Shown: positions 8,773-17,568, counted from the first letter of the stretch. The stretch: 64,000 bases of DNA from Candidatus Nitrosocaldus sp. (GCA_025054855.1 JANWZS010000001.1:4583-68582); one strand, 5' to 3'. The notes: a model not told the origin generated them from the sequence alone. Numbers and translations: made by a program.

Positions 8773-9822
8773 TCATACCCTCACCAGGGGCATAGTATAT
8801 GCATCAGAGACTACCATCACCTTGTGCCTCTGCCCCATCCTGCCAAGTATGTATGCTAGTGCATCCCTTATCCTCCTGAACGCTCTGAAGCCCAAGGCTC
8901 TGACGTAACGCTCAGGGAGCATGGTAACCAGTCCTAGATCGTGGCCCTTCTCCCTCATAGCCTTGATCATGTGCACGTACTCCAGCCCATCTACGTACCC
9001 ATGACTATCCACTGCAGCAGTATACTGTATTCTGCCCTCAACCAGCATCTGGAGTGCTTCAGCACCTAACCCATCTACACACTCTGCTAGCATGATGATG
9101 ATCCCATCATCACCCTTGAGTACCCTGGAGCAGTTCCAGAGCGCCGTCAGGGCATCGGTAAGCCTGTACGTATGCCCTGGGCTCGCTATGATGGATCTGC
9201 ATACCTCAGCATGGTATGCTAGCCCATCGAGCCTGGAAGATACCAGATGATAGGATGATGGGGTATCGCATACTAGCAGATCCACAATACCCCTCTCCCC
9301 CTGGATGATCTCGAGCGAGGTGGAGTTGGAGTTGATACCCTGCAGATAACCATCCACCATCTCCCTTATCCTCGAGTGCTCGCCATGGATGAATGCGTTG
9401 TACGCATTGTGCATGAGCCTTGTATCGAGCCTCATGAGTGCAGTTGCCGTACACGAGTAGGTGAATACAGGGTCCAGCGCTGCCCTTGAGATTAGTACAG
9501 TCCTCCTACCACTTGCTATGCCCCTGAATGGTCTAGCATCGATCCCAGTCACTCTTGCAGTGGAGTAGATACCGCCTATGCTCCTGCCCCTGCCCTCCAA
9601 GTAGGATACTAGCCTGGATGCTACACCAGCAGCAACCCTGGAGCCATCTAGGATCACCATATCCACTGGACCATCTACGGATGAGCATATGGCCTCGTAC
9701 CTTGCACTCAGCACATCATCGCTCATAGGCTCCTCTGCTAGCCTAGCATGCCTGAGCATATTCTCAGCCTTTATATCCAGCACCACCTCGCTCGTACCGT
9801 ATCTCAGCCAGATCTCTGGCAT
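8773..9822 (-). CDS. LarA-like (DUF2088) protein with altered cofactor residues
   Basis: The protein has 349 residues. The N-terminus (WLRYGTSEVVLDIKAENML) and the later blocks FRGIASGRRTVL and LAECVDGLGAE align by eye with the nickel-dependent lactate racemase LarA, where they read FAGFSGGRKSVL and GARDGHGGE. In LarA the lysine after GGR holds the nickel-pincer nucleotide; here it is Arg, and the preceding ESHF histidine is absent. The gene therefore probably encodes a family member with another activity, or one without the cofactor. It is divergent from pyrE with a 42-base gap. Confidence 0.62.
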   Translation of the reverse strand: MPEIWLRYGTSEVVLDIKAENMLRHARLAEEPMSDDVLSARYEAICSSVDGPVDMVILDGSRVAAGVASRLVSYLEGRGRSIGGIYSTARVTGIDARPFRGIASGRRTVLISRAALDPVFTYSCTATALMRLDTRLMHNAYNAFIHGEHSRIREMVDGYLQGINSNSTSLEIIQGERGIVDLLVCDTPSSYHLVSSRLDGLAYHAEVCRSIIASPGHTYRLTDALTALWNCSRVLKGDDGIIIMLAECVDGLGAEALQMLVEGRIQYTAAVDSHGYVDGLEYVHMIKAMREKGHDLGLVTMLPERYVRALGFRAFRRIRDALAYILGRMGQRHKVMVVSDAYTMPLVRV

Positions 9823-9864
9823 AATAACACTATCTTATTATATGTGTAGATAAATGCTTAGGTT

Positions 9865-10470
9865 ATGAAGGGTGAACTTGCAGAGTTCCTGCTCAAATCC
9901 AATGCGATAAGGTTCGGTATATTCAGGCTTGCAAGTGGGAAGGAGAGCACATACTACATAGACCTTAGGGTACTCCCAAGCTTCCCTGCATACTTTAGGA
10001 TGGCAGTTGAGGCCCTGAGGGAGAAGGTTGAGGAGGAGATAGGTAAGGATGCTATAGATTACATATGCACCATACCATCTGCAGGGCTGGTCTATGCATC
10101 TGCCCTAGCATACACCATGGAGAAGAGCCTGGTGTATGTGAGGAAGGATGTGAAGGACCATGGCACATCCAGGTTACTCGAGGGTTACCTGAGGCATGGC
10201 TCAAGGGTGCTCCTGCTGGATGATGTTGCCACCACTGGAACATCGCTAGCATATGCTGCAGATGTCGTGAGGAGCAACGGTGGGATAGTGGAGCATGCTA
10301 TAGTGCTCATAGATAGGCTTGAGGGTGCTGGAGAGCACCTTGCTGGCAAGGGTATAAGGCTTACTAGCGTTGCAGACATAGAGGAGGTTGTAGAGATGCT
10401 GTACAGAGCGGATCTGCTGGATGAGGATACTGTAAGGATAATAAAGGCACAGATGGGGGGTAATAGGTAG
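9865..10470 (+). CDS. pyrE: Orotate phosphoribosyltransferase
   Basis: PyrE joins orotate to PRPP to make orotidine 5'-phosphate in pyrimidine synthesis. The PRPP-binding motif is VLLLDDVATTGTSLAYA (about residues 115-131), and the N-terminal region holds FGIFRLASGKESTYYIDLR, typical of PyrE. Length of 201 is normal for the stand-alone archaeal enzyme. A TATA-like cttattatat at about 9833 sits 25-30 bases above the ATG, so the mRNA is probably leaderless. Confidence 0.95.
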   Translation: MKGELAEFLLKSNAIRFGIFRLASGKESTYYIDLRVLPSFPAYFRMAVEALREKVEEEIGKDAIDYICTIPSAGLVYASALAYTMEKSLVYVRKDVKDHGTSRLLEGYLRHGSRVLLLDDVATTGTSLAYAADVVRSNGGIVEHAIVLIDRLEGAGEHLAGKGIRLTSVADIEEVVEMLYRADLLDEDTVRIIKAQMGGNR

Positions 10471-10570
10471 TAGTAATAGTAGTATTATATATGATAAGCG
10501 TATGATATATTGAAATAATTAGAGATCTTTACTCCATTGCTGGCTGGATTTTCTTGTGAAACTGCAGATA

Positions 10571-11131
10571 CTATCTGTACATCATCAGTCCCTTCTCCTC
10601 AAGCAGTATATGCAGGTTGTTCACCGCCTTGTATACCTCATCCTCCTTCTTGGCACCAGTGCACACCAACTTGCCAGATGCGAAGAGCAGGATCACCGTC
10701 TTCGGATCTAGCATCCTGTGTATCAACCCTGGGAACTGCTCTGGCTCGTACATGCTCCTTGGTAGCATCCTTGCTGCCTGCTCGAGGTGTATCTTGCCTC
10801 CCAGGCTTGCCGATGCAACTATATTCTGTATCTCTATTATAGGCTCGTTCTCTATCTCTATACCAGCCTTCCTGAGTTTCGCTACAACCGTCTTCACAGC
10901 CTTGATAGCCTGCTCCTCAGACTTGGAGCCGGTGCATACCATCTTACCAGAGCTGAATATGAGCGTAGCGGTCTTTGGTGCCTTGAGCCTGAACACCAGC
11001 CCTGGGAACTGGTCTGGGTGGTACTCTACATCTGGGAAGAGTTGCGTTATCTGGTTGAGGTTTATAGTCTGGTTTACAGTTGCCGATGCAACCACATTCT
11101 CTATGCTTATTATTGGCTTCGTCTGGGGCAT
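10571..11131 (-). CDS. tbp: TATA-box binding protein
   Basis: TBP recruits TFB and RNA polymerase to archaeal promoters. Two direct repeats of the saddle are obvious: IENVVASATVNQTINLNQI with QFPGLVFRLKAPKTATLIFSSGKMVCTG, and IQNIVASASLGGKIHLEQA with QFPGLIHRMLDPKTVILLFASGKLVCTG. The frame is open to 11194, but homology begins at MPQTKPIISIENVV (ATG at 11131). A perfect TTTATATA box sits 21 bases above this ATG, so I chose it as a leaderless start. The long gene-free stretch upstream contains a duplicated promoter-like element. Confidence 0.96.
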   Translation of the reverse strand: MPQTKPIISIENVVASATVNQTINLNQITQLFPDVEYHPDQFPGLVFRLKAPKTATLIFSSGKMVCTGSKSEEQAIKAVKTVVAKLRKAGIEIENEPIIEIQNIVASASLGGKIHLEQAARMLPRSMYEPEQFPGLIHRMLDPKTVILLFASGKLVCTGAKKEDEVYKAVNNLHILLEEKGLMMYR

Positions 11132-11151
11132 ACCTATCTTATAAATAGGGG

Positions 11152-11237
11152 GTATATAAACCCTATATATACTATCGCCACACCAATTGCTCATACCCTA
11201 ATATATACAAAAAATTAAGTATATAAACCCTATATAT
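11152..11237. repeat. Direct repeat of a TATA-containing element upstream of tbp
   Basis: The 19 bases gtatataaaccctatatat occur at 11152-11170 and again at 11219-11237, and similarity continues for several bases (actatcg versus ggtatcg). The proximal copy holds the tbp TATA box. The distal copy may be a second promoter or an extra TBP or regulator site, allowing TBP to control its own gene; that role is inference. Confidence 0.8.
11153..11160 (-). promoter_or_regulatory. TATA box of the tbp gene
   Basis: On the minus strand the bases read TTTATATA, 21 bases before the ATG of tbp, the spacing for transcription starting at or next to the start codon. The box is inside a 19-base element that is repeated about 67 bases further upstream. 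Confidence 0.75.
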
Positions 11238-11747
11238 GGTATCGTTACCATCTAGGAGGCTGATAGTTGAAGATTGTGTTCGCATAGCAATAGTAGTATA
11301 CATGCGATGATGGCAGGTGGATGTGACGATGATCAACTCAACGGTCGCTGCTAGGCAGTAAGTGAGGATGGAAGATGCAAACAACAGGTATCAAGGATGG
11401 ATACCTACCTCCCAACACGACTGGCAAGTTACTAGCGATACATATGATTATGGGTGCAGCAAGTAGATCCTGCACATCACATGGATATGCGTAAATCTGC
11501 AACAGGAGTAGATGCTCATTCGTGTGTAAAGGCCAGCCATGCATGCTGAGTTACAGTACAGTAGATACCGAGGGGTCAACATGTGTGTCAGGCAGGGATG
11601 GTATGCTGGTGGATGATGATTACGAATAGTTAGGATGGGAATGAGTCATATACTGGATAACAGGCCACCATGGAATAGGTATGAGTGAGGGGCTTATGAT
11701 ATCCATGCTGATGGCGACTTTATGCGCACAACCACCTGGCCCCTAAA
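11238..11747. other. Gene-free stretch of about 510 bases
   Basis: No convincing reading frame or recognised RNA is seen here. A 7-base stem with 7-base loop (aggtatc, then gatacct, 11386-11406) is the clearest structure. Base composition does not differ obviously from the neighbours. It could hold a small RNA or a long regulatory region for tbp, but nothing in the sequence proves that. Confidence 0.5.
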
Positions 11748-12485
11748 TCACCCTTCCTTATCTACTCTTCTGCCAGGCTGATCATCGCTACCGCTGCTAC
11801 TGCTGCTACTACTACTAACTCCTGCCCCAGATCCACCGTATCCATCCCTCCTACTTCCTTCTTCTTCTGCTCCTTCTCCTCCTCCACCACCACCATCATC
11901 ATCCTTACCCATCCCATCCCTATGGCCTTCTCCTGCCTGCGACTCGTCGACCTTGCTGCTCTCGTCCTTCCTCTCACCCTCACGCAACTTGCTTAGGAAT
12001 ATGACAGCAAGTATTATCCCTATCACTATGTAGTTGATTGGAGGGGTGAGTACCTTGCTCACCAGCCCAAGCTTGGGTATCACGAAGACCACCTTGCCTA
12101 TGTACTCATCCTTCGTTATGGGATAGTCTATCCCAGGTATGGAGATTGGATTGTTATCCCCCTTTGTGGTTATGACCCTCTCGCTTGCATGCTCAACCTT
12201 AACCACTCTATGCACTATGACCCTGTCATGCGTAGACGGGCTGTTGAAGACTATTATATCCCCAGGCTTCACCTCATCGAACGTTGAACCATTCCTCACC
12301 ACTATAACATCGTAAACCTGAAGAGTAGGTAGCATGCTCTCGCTAGAGACCACATAGAACGGGTTATCGGTAGCGAATGCTACCCTTAACGCAAGCCATA
12401 CGGATGCTACCCCAACAACTATTATGATTATATCCTTCACTGCCCTATTCAGGTTCCTGCTTGGCAATGGGATGATATACCCCAT
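11748..12485 (-). CDS. Signal peptidase I (archaeal Sec11-like) with long low-complexity tail
   Basis: This enzyme cleaves signal peptides at the outer face of the membrane. An N-terminal membrane helix (about 16-38) precedes SSESMLPTL with the catalytic Ser; VIVHRVV carries the His that replaces Lys in archaeal enzymes; TKGDNNP carries the Asp. A second membrane helix near 150-172 is followed by about 70 residues made almost wholly of Gly, Ser, Glu and Asp, encoded by trinucleotide-rich DNA. That tail is unusual for the family and probably disordered. Confidence 0.9.
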   Translation of the reverse strand: MGYIIPLPSRNLNRAVKDIIIIVVGVASVWLALRVAFATDNPFYVVSSESMLPTLQVYDVIVVRNGSTFDEVKPGDIIVFNSPSTHDRVIVHRVVKVEHASERVITTKGDNNPISIPGIDYPITKDEYIGKVVFVIPKLGLVSKVLTPPINYIVIGIILAVIFLSKLREGERKDESSKVDESQAGEGHRDGMGKDDDGGGGGGEGAEEEGSRRDGYGGSGAGVSSSSSSSSGSDDQPGRRVDKEG

Positions 12486-12600
12486 CCCATTAGTAAATCT
12501 TACTAGCAGCTCAGATCAATGCCTTATCATCACCCATCAGATCAACTCTGAGTCTTCACAGCTGCATACATACTCTCCACCATCCAGTATATAGTTGTGA

Positions 12601-13044
12601 CTATTCACGTAACTTGCCAGAGTCGCTCTTACCGTACAGCATCTTCTTGGCTAGGTGTACCAACTTGGACCACGACTTGCTGGCCTTCAGCACCTTGTAT
12701 GCCTTGATGGATACCTTTGCCATCTTGAATACGAAGAGGAATGGTATCAGAGCAAGCATGATGATATCCATCCAGTTCTTCCGCACGAGCACCCTAAGGC
12801 TGCCCACCTTCCTGTACTTCAAGAAGATATCTAGCGATGCTAGACCAAATATCATCCAGGGTATGCTATACCAGTACTGATCCATCCATGCTGGAAGGTC
12901 GACTATAGGCTTGCTTGCTATGTACAACTCTGGCATCAACTCGAGTGAGCCTATGAAGAATAGGATTACGAGTGAGAGTATGGAGTAGTTTATTATCCTG
13001 TGGAGCCTTGTGAGGGTGATCAGAGAACCTACCAAATGGTTCAC
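12601..13044 (-). CDS. Membrane protein of unknown function
   Basis: The protein has 147 residues with hydrophobic segments near 18-38, 58-73 and 92-108, linked by basic stretches (KYRKVGSLRVLVRKNW). The C-terminus is a Lys-rich amphipathic helix (KAYKVLKASKSWSKLVHLAKKML). The layout faintly recalls a voltage-sensor-like bundle, but no regular Arg repeat is present. Its start overlaps the end of the RNase H gene by 4 bases, so the two are probably co-transcribed. Confidence 0.55.
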   Translation of the reverse strand: MNHLVGSLITLTRLHRIINYSILSLVILFFIGSLELMPELYIASKPIVDLPAWMDQYWYSIPWMIFGLASLDIFLKYRKVGSLRVLVRKNWMDIIMLALIPFLFVFKMAKVSIKAYKVLKASKSWSKLVHLAKKMLYGKSDSGKLRE

Positions 13045-13460
13045 CTCAACGCATCCCCTGCTAGGTACATATCTATAGCCTCGTTGGCGAGTCTATCGGC
13101 ATCGGCATTCTCCCACCTTGGTATATGCTCATACTTTACATCAAGGTTCTCCCTTGCTATGAGATCGCCTACCTGCTTCACCAGTTCCCGCAGGTGCCTC
13201 CTCCTAACCTTGTACTCCTTGCTCATCTGCCTGACCATGAGTATGCTATCTGACATGACGGTTATATCCCTCCCATACCTTGCTGCGATCTCCAGACCCT
13301 TCTTGAGCGCTCTGTACTCTGCCACGTTGTTGGTTGCTATGCCTATACACTCCCTGTACCTAGTCAGCGTATTGCCTTTACAGTCCCTCACCACCAACCC
13401 TATACCAGCGATGCCAGGATTACCCCTGCTCGCACCATCCACATACAGGTATATACCCAT
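13041..13460 (-). CDS. rnhA: Ribonuclease HI
   Basis: RNase HI removes RNA from RNA-DNA hybrids. The catalytic acidic residues are seen in order: YVDGASRGNPG (first Asp), NNVAEYRAL (Glu), TVMSDSILMVRQM (Asp), and ENADADRLANEA (last Asp). The upstream part of the open frame (to 13502) overlaps an AT-rich promoter-like stretch, and homology begins at MGIYLYVDG. I therefore use the ATG at 13460, 25-30 bases below a ttatat element. It is divergent from the ferritin-like gene. Confidence 0.92.
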   Translation of the reverse strand: MGIYLYVDGASRGNPGIAGIGLVVRDCKGNTLTRYRECIGIATNNVAEYRALKKGLEIAARYGRDITVMSDSILMVRQMSKEYKVRRRHLRELVKQVGDLIARENLDVKYEHIPRWENADADRLANEAIDMYLAGDALR

Positions 13461-13520
13461 CGGGAGATGGGCCAGTGGCAGGGCATATAACTTTTTAAGC
13501 ATGAATAACGTACCAGCTGT

Positions 13521-14042
13521 ATGGGAAGGAAGGGTAGAGAGATAGTAGGTCCAATAGTCGATGATGTGATAGATGGTCTGAAGGTCTCATACTGCAACGA
13601 ACTCATGGCGTTCCATTACTACTGGTACACATCGCTCTACATGCAGGGCATGGGCTCTCTAACCATAGCAGGGAAGTTCAAGGAGTCTGCGATGGAGGAG
13701 CTGAAGCATGCAGGCATCATAGCTGAGAGGCTCAACCAACTCGATGCCATGGCCCCGAGCTCGCCTAGTGAATGGGCTAACGTGAGCATATTGGGCGATG
13801 CTGACCCAAGCAAGTACACAACCCTGAGGAGTGCTGTAGAGAAGGCATTGGAGATCGAGGGGAAGGCCATAGAGCATTACAACGAGTTGATAAAGAAGGT
13901 CAAGGATGCAGATTACGCTACATACGATATACTCCAGGATATACTGGTTGAGGAGGTAAAGGAGGAGCAGGATCTGGAGGATATACTTGCCAAGCTGGAG
14001 TTGGTTGAGGAGGAGGGAAGGGAGATAATAGAGCAGTTCTGA
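13521..14042 (+). CDS. Ferritin-like / DPS-like di-iron protein
   Basis: This 173-residue four-helix protein has the ligand patterns of the ferritin superfamily: ELMAFHYYWYTSLYM in helix 1, ESAMEELKHAGIIAERL in helix 2 (E-x-x-H), GKAIEHYNELIKKV in helix 3 and VEEVKEEQDLEDIL in helix 4. It probably oxidises and stores iron or detoxifies peroxide. The size fits bacterioferritin-like or DPS-like archaeal proteins; the subfamily cannot be fixed by eye. The next gene downstream is a metal-sensing regulator. Confidence 0.85.
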   Translation: MGRKGREIVGPIVDDVIDGLKVSYCNELMAFHYYWYTSLYMQGMGSLTIAGKFKESAMEELKHAGIIAERLNQLDAMAPSSPSEWANVSILGDADPSKYTTLRSAVEKALEIEGKAIEHYNELIKKVKDADYATYDILQDILVEEVKEEQDLEDILAKLELVEEEGREIIEQF

Positions 14043-14171
14043 TCACAACCAATTTATTTTAATCATTGCATCGATCCAATGCCAGCGTAGCATACACAGA
14101 ATCTATTTAAATCTTAGTTCAGGTGAAATAGTTTTATATATAAATCTGCCCTTAGCAGGGATCGATGAAGG

Positions 14172-14597
14172 ATGAAGCGTCATGCCAACGGTAATGATGT
14201 AGTAAGGATAAGTATATCGCTTCCATCAGACCTTCTAGATGGGTTCGAGCGTACGATGAAGAGGATTGGGTTCACAGATAGATCGAAGGCAATACAGACT
14301 GCTATGAGGGCATTCATATCTGAGAATGAGTGGACTGCTGAGTCCAGTAAGGGTGCTGGCTTGATAGAACTCCTGTACGATCCAAAGACCAGAAATATAG
14401 AGAAGGCTCTAACACTCATACAGCATGAGTATAATCACATAGTGACCTCCTCAACACACATACACCTCGATGAGAGTAACTGTCTGGAGGTGATAATAGT
14501 GCGTGGGAATGCCAAGAGCATAAAGAGGCTTGCGAGGGAACTGGCGGGGAACAAGGGGATAAAGCGCATAAAGATCAACTTCGTCAAGGTCATATGA
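14172..14597 (+). CDS. NikR-like ribbon-helix-helix metal-responsive regulator
   Basis: The N-terminal ribbon-helix-helix domain reads RISISLPSDLLDGFERTMKR, followed by DRSKAIQTAMRAFI. The C-terminal ACT-like domain contains HEYNHIV, then THIHLDESNCLEVIIVRG, which holds the four nickel-site residues known from NikR (His, His, His, Cys). It should bind DNA when loaded with metal, probably nickel. A strong tttatatataaa promoter lies at about 14132. The gene converges on a Znu/Tro-type metal importer, a likely but unproven target. Confidence 0.88.
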   Translation: MKRHANGNDVVRISISLPSDLLDGFERTMKRIGFTDRSKAIQTAMRAFISENEWTAESSKGAGLIELLYDPKTRNIEKALTLIQHEYNHIVTSSTHIHLDESNCLEVIIVRGNAKSIKRLARELAGNKGIKRIKINFVKVI

Positions 14598-14696
14598 ATG
14601 GTGTGAGTGGTAATGTTATCAGTAGCAGCAGTATCGATGCTAGCTATGCTAACCTAATGCTCATGCTTCGTTCATCTTCATCATGCTGGGGATTGT

Positions 14697-15638
14697 TCAT
14701 CCATTGGTATGAGACCTATGTTCATGTTCATGTTCATGTTCATGATCCCCTCTATGTGCATGTAGGTGTGCATGCCTCATACTCCCATGAGAGTGCGTAT
14801 GGTATGCTCTGCGCAGTAGCGTGTAGATGAGTAGTACAGCAAACAGCCCAGCACCAAATAGCACTATGGTCGCACCTGATGCAGAGTCAAGGAAGAAGCT
14901 TACGTACATGCCAGAGAAGGCAGTTAGGGCACCAAGTACAGTAGATAGGATGATCATCCTGGAGAAGTTGTTGGTTAGCATTCTAGCAGAGATTGCAGGT
15001 GCAACTATGGCTGCTGCAAGGAGTGTAACCCCTATAGCATTCATGGATGCTATAACTACTACTGCAAGGAGTATGGAGAATACCAACTCAACTAGATCGG
15101 TTCTCACGCCATACACCCTTGCGGTCTCCCTATCGAATATGGTGAATAGCATCATCCTGTTCAGGGTGAGGAAGAATGCTAGAACTACAATGGAGACTAT
15201 GGATATGATGAGCATATCCATATCCGTTATGCCAAGTATGTTACCGAAGAGCAGCGCCTCGAAGTTCCTGGTGAAGCTCCTCGTACTACTGATCAGGAAT
15301 ATGCCTATGGCGAACCCTGCAGTACTTATCACCCCGATGATTGCATCTGCCCTCACCCTAGTCCTCCTACTCACCTCACCTATGATCATGCTTGATGCTA
15401 TACCCCATAGTGCCGCACCAATGTACATGTTGATGTTGAGCATATGGCTCACGACTGCACCACCAAAGACCGCATGCGATAGACCATGGCCTATGTAGCT
15501 CATACCTCTCAGCACTATATACACGCCTAGCATACCGTTCATTGCACCTACAAGTATAGAGACGAGTATGCCCCTGATGAAGAACTCGTACTGGAACGGG
15601 AGCAGGAGTGAGTTGATCTCGCTCATACATTCATGCAC
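14697..15638 (-). CDS. Metal ABC transporter permease (ZnuB/MntB family) with His-rich tail
   Basis: The protein has 313 residues, with about eight hydrophobic segments and the family block GMSYIGHGLSHAVFGGAV near residue 50. The last 40 residues are a metal-binding-like tail rich in His and Glu (SHGSMRHAHLHAHRGDHEHEHEHEH). ABC-3 family permeases carry Zn, Mn or Fe. It is the last gene of a three-gene operon (binding protein, ATPase, permease). The His-Glu run suggests zinc or nickel buffering at the cytoplasmic or outer face. Confidence 0.9.
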   Translation of the reverse strand: MHECMSEINSLLLPFQYEFFIRGILVSILVGAMNGMLGVYIVLRGMSYIGHGLSHAVFGGAVVSHMLNINMYIGAALWGIASSMIIGEVSRRTRVRADAIIGVISTAGFAIGIFLISSTRSFTRNFEALLFGNILGITDMDMLIISIVSIVVLAFFLTLNRMMLFTIFDRETARVYGVRTDLVELVFSILLAVVVIASMNAIGVTLLAAAIVAPAISARMLTNNFSRMIILSTVLGALTAFSGMYVSFFLDSASGATIVLFGAGLFAVLLIYTLLRRAYHTHSHGSMRHAHLHAHRGDHEHEHEHEHRSHTNG

Positions 15639-15662
15639 TCCATCATCATGATGATCATCATA

Positions 15663-16469
15663 TCACAGCCTCATGGAATCCACCAGCCCGTATATCCTCA
15701 GCAGGTTATCCTGTGTAAGTATATCCTTTGCACTGCCATCAGCAAGTATGCGCCTATTCAGGCATACAACCCTTGGAAGCCTTGATGCAACACCACTTAT
15801 ATCGTGCGTAGTGAGCATTATGGTAACTCCCCTCTTACTCAACCCATCAAGTACATTCAGTATATCCTCCCTTGTATGATGGTCTGCACCAGATGTAGGT
15901 TCATCTAGGAGCAGTAACTCTGGCTCATGCACTATAGCCCTTGCAAGGAATACCCTCTGCTGCTCACCGCCAGAGAGCTCCCTTATCTGCCTCTTAGCAT
16001 ACCTGCTCATTCCCAACACCTCAAGCACGTCAGATACCTTCTCCCTAGCATACCTATTAGACCATGGCATGGCTCCAGATCTCTTCCATAGTGCTAGTGC
16101 GATGACCTCCTCCACGGTTATAGGAAAGTCCCAGTCTATGCTCTCAACCTGTGGCATGTAACCTATAACAGGCCTGTTGGAGTTAGTTGTGGTAGTAGTG
16201 GTAGTGGTAGTGGTACTGAATACTATGGAGCCAGACCAAGGCTTGATCAGCCCTGCTATGATCTTGAGTAGTGTACTCTTGCCGGAACCATTAGGGCCCA
16301 GGATGCCTATCTTCTCACCCCTCCTCACATCAAGGCTTATCCCCTCGAGCACTGGTACATGGGAGTACCCATATACTATATTCCTCATGCTGATCATGGT
16401 AGCTGTAGTGCTGGCAGGAGGAGGAAGGGCATGGTCCATGATACTCATCCAGAGGCTCAACCAGTGCAT
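15663..16469 (-). CDS. Metal ABC transporter ATP-binding protein (ZnuC family)
   Basis: Walker A GPNGSGKSTLLK, Q-loop GYMPQVESIDWDFP, signature ELSGGEQQRVFLARA and Walker B LLLLDEPTSGAD are all present. Between Walker A and the Q-loop lies an insertion of ten consecutive threonines, encoded by a microsatellite-like run of about 40 bases. The frame overlaps the end of the binding-protein gene by 13 bases; a downstream ATG at 16448 is an alternative start. It powers the permease encoded next. Confidence 0.92.
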   Translation of the reverse strand: MHWLSLWMSIMDHALPPPASTTATMISMRNIVYGYSHVPVLEGISLDVRRGEKIGILGPNGSGKSTLLKIIAGLIKPWSGSIVFSTTTTTTTTTTNSNRPVIGYMPQVESIDWDFPITVEEVIALALWKRSGAMPWSNRYAREKVSDVLEVLGMSRYAKRQIRELSGGEQQRVFLARAIVHEPELLLLDEPTSGADHHTREDILNVLDGLSKRGVTIMLTTHDISGVASRLPRVVCLNRRILADGSAKDILTQDNLLRIYGLVDSMRL

Positions 16470-17488
16470 ACATCGCTTGGATCTATACCCTGAAGGGCAT
16501 CAACGCTACCCCCCAATGGTACTATCATGTTGCGCATATTCTCAAGCATCATACCTATGTAAGTATGCGCTGGATCACCAGGCCTCCCTGGGAGTACATC
16601 ATCTGCCAGAGTCTCCACTATCTTGACCCCTGACTCCCTTGCTATCTGCTCCATAACCCTGCTAGGGAATACCTCTGATGCGAATATCGCAGGCACATCC
16701 TCCTCCCTTATCTGCTCTATTATCCTAGAGACCTCCTGGGGTGTAGGTTCCCCAAAGTCAGATGGCTGGACAGCGCCTATAACCTCCATACCATAACGTT
16801 TAGCAAAGTATGCCCATGAGTCATGATAGGTCAGAAGCTTCCTATGCTGCTCTGGTATGGTCTGTACTGCCTTCATTATACCCTCATCCAGTGCTCTAAG
16901 CTTCGCTATGTAGCGTTCAGCATTACCTGCATAGTATGATGCATTCTCTCCATCCATCTCGATCAGTTTATCCCTTACAAGTTCAACATACCTTATAGCA
17001 TAGGCAACGTTAAGCCAGAGATGGGGATTGGGATCGCCCTTCTCCTCAGGGAAGGAGAAGTCGAATATCCACTCCTCTCTAGTTATCGTGTTATCTGCCA
17101 ACTTGAGCAATTGGATGCTGTTGACATCACCTCCCCTATCCGCTCTTGCTGCATTGACTATCCTCTCGAATGCTACCTCAAGGTTCAGACCATTTATTAT
17201 TACCAGATCTGCATCCTGTATTACCAATACATCAGATGGAGTAGGTTCGAATGTATGCGAATCCACTCCATCAGGCACTACACCCCTCAGATCTACATGC
17301 TCGCATCCTACATTCTTTACCATGTTGGTTATTGGAGCAACAGATGTGACTACTTTGAGCTTTGTGCTAGTAACTCCCTCATTAGTTGGGCTAGTATCAC
17401 TAGCACTACCAGATATCAGTACTACTGCTGTTGCTACTGCTATTGCTACTGCTACAACAGATATACCTATAATGAGTGGAACCCTCAC
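16457..17488 (-). CDS. Metal ABC transporter substrate-binding protein (ZnuA/TroA family)
   Basis: An N-terminal signal or lipoprotein-like hydrophobic segment (residues 4-28) is followed by a Ser/Thr-rich spacer and a TroA-like domain. Candidate metal ligands are seen in GVDSHTFEPTPSDV, GDPNPHLWLNVAY and LTYHDSWAYFAKRYG, with a final acidic position near FASEVFPSRV. It captures Zn, Mn or a related ion outside the membrane and delivers it to the permease. The start is GTG with a ttttaatact TATA-like box about 25 bases upstream and a palindrome about 70 bases upstream. Confidence 0.92.
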   Translation of the reverse strand: MRVPLIIGISVVAVAIAVATAVVLISGSASDTSPTNEGVTSTKLKVVTSVAPITNMVKNVGCEHVDLRGVVPDGVDSHTFEPTPSDVLVIQDADLVIINGLNLEVAFERIVNAARADRGGDVNSIQLLKLADNTITREEWIFDFSFPEEKGDPNPHLWLNVAYAIRYVELVRDKLIEMDGENASYYAGNAERYIAKLRALDEGIMKAVQTIPEQHRKLLTYHDSWAYFAKRYGMEVIGAVQPSDFGEPTPQEVSRIIEQIREEDVPAIFASEVFPSRVMEQIARESGVKIVETLADDVLPGRPGDPAHTYIGMMLENMRNMIVPLGGSVDALQGIDPSDVCTG

Positions 17489-17554
17489 GAGTATGCTATC
17501 TTAAGCATAGTATTAAAAATTTACTGTTTGGTAATACTCTATTAGATGGTAGTA

Positions 17555-17568
17555 AGTCGACGTCGACT
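17555..17568. promoter_or_regulatory. Perfect palindrome upstream of the metal transporter operon
   Basis: The 14 bases agtcgacgtcgact are self-complementary and lie 67-80 bases above the GTG of the binding-protein gene and 25 bases beyond the end of the next gene. An outer inverted pair (tttggta at 17526, taccaaa at 17574) surrounds it. This fits an operator for a dimeric metal regulator; a role in ending the neighbouring transcript is an alternative. Confidence 0.5.

Noticed and set aside
11238-11747. RNase P or SRP RNA in the gap after tbp
   Set aside because: None of the conserved core sequences of either RNA could be found on either strand.
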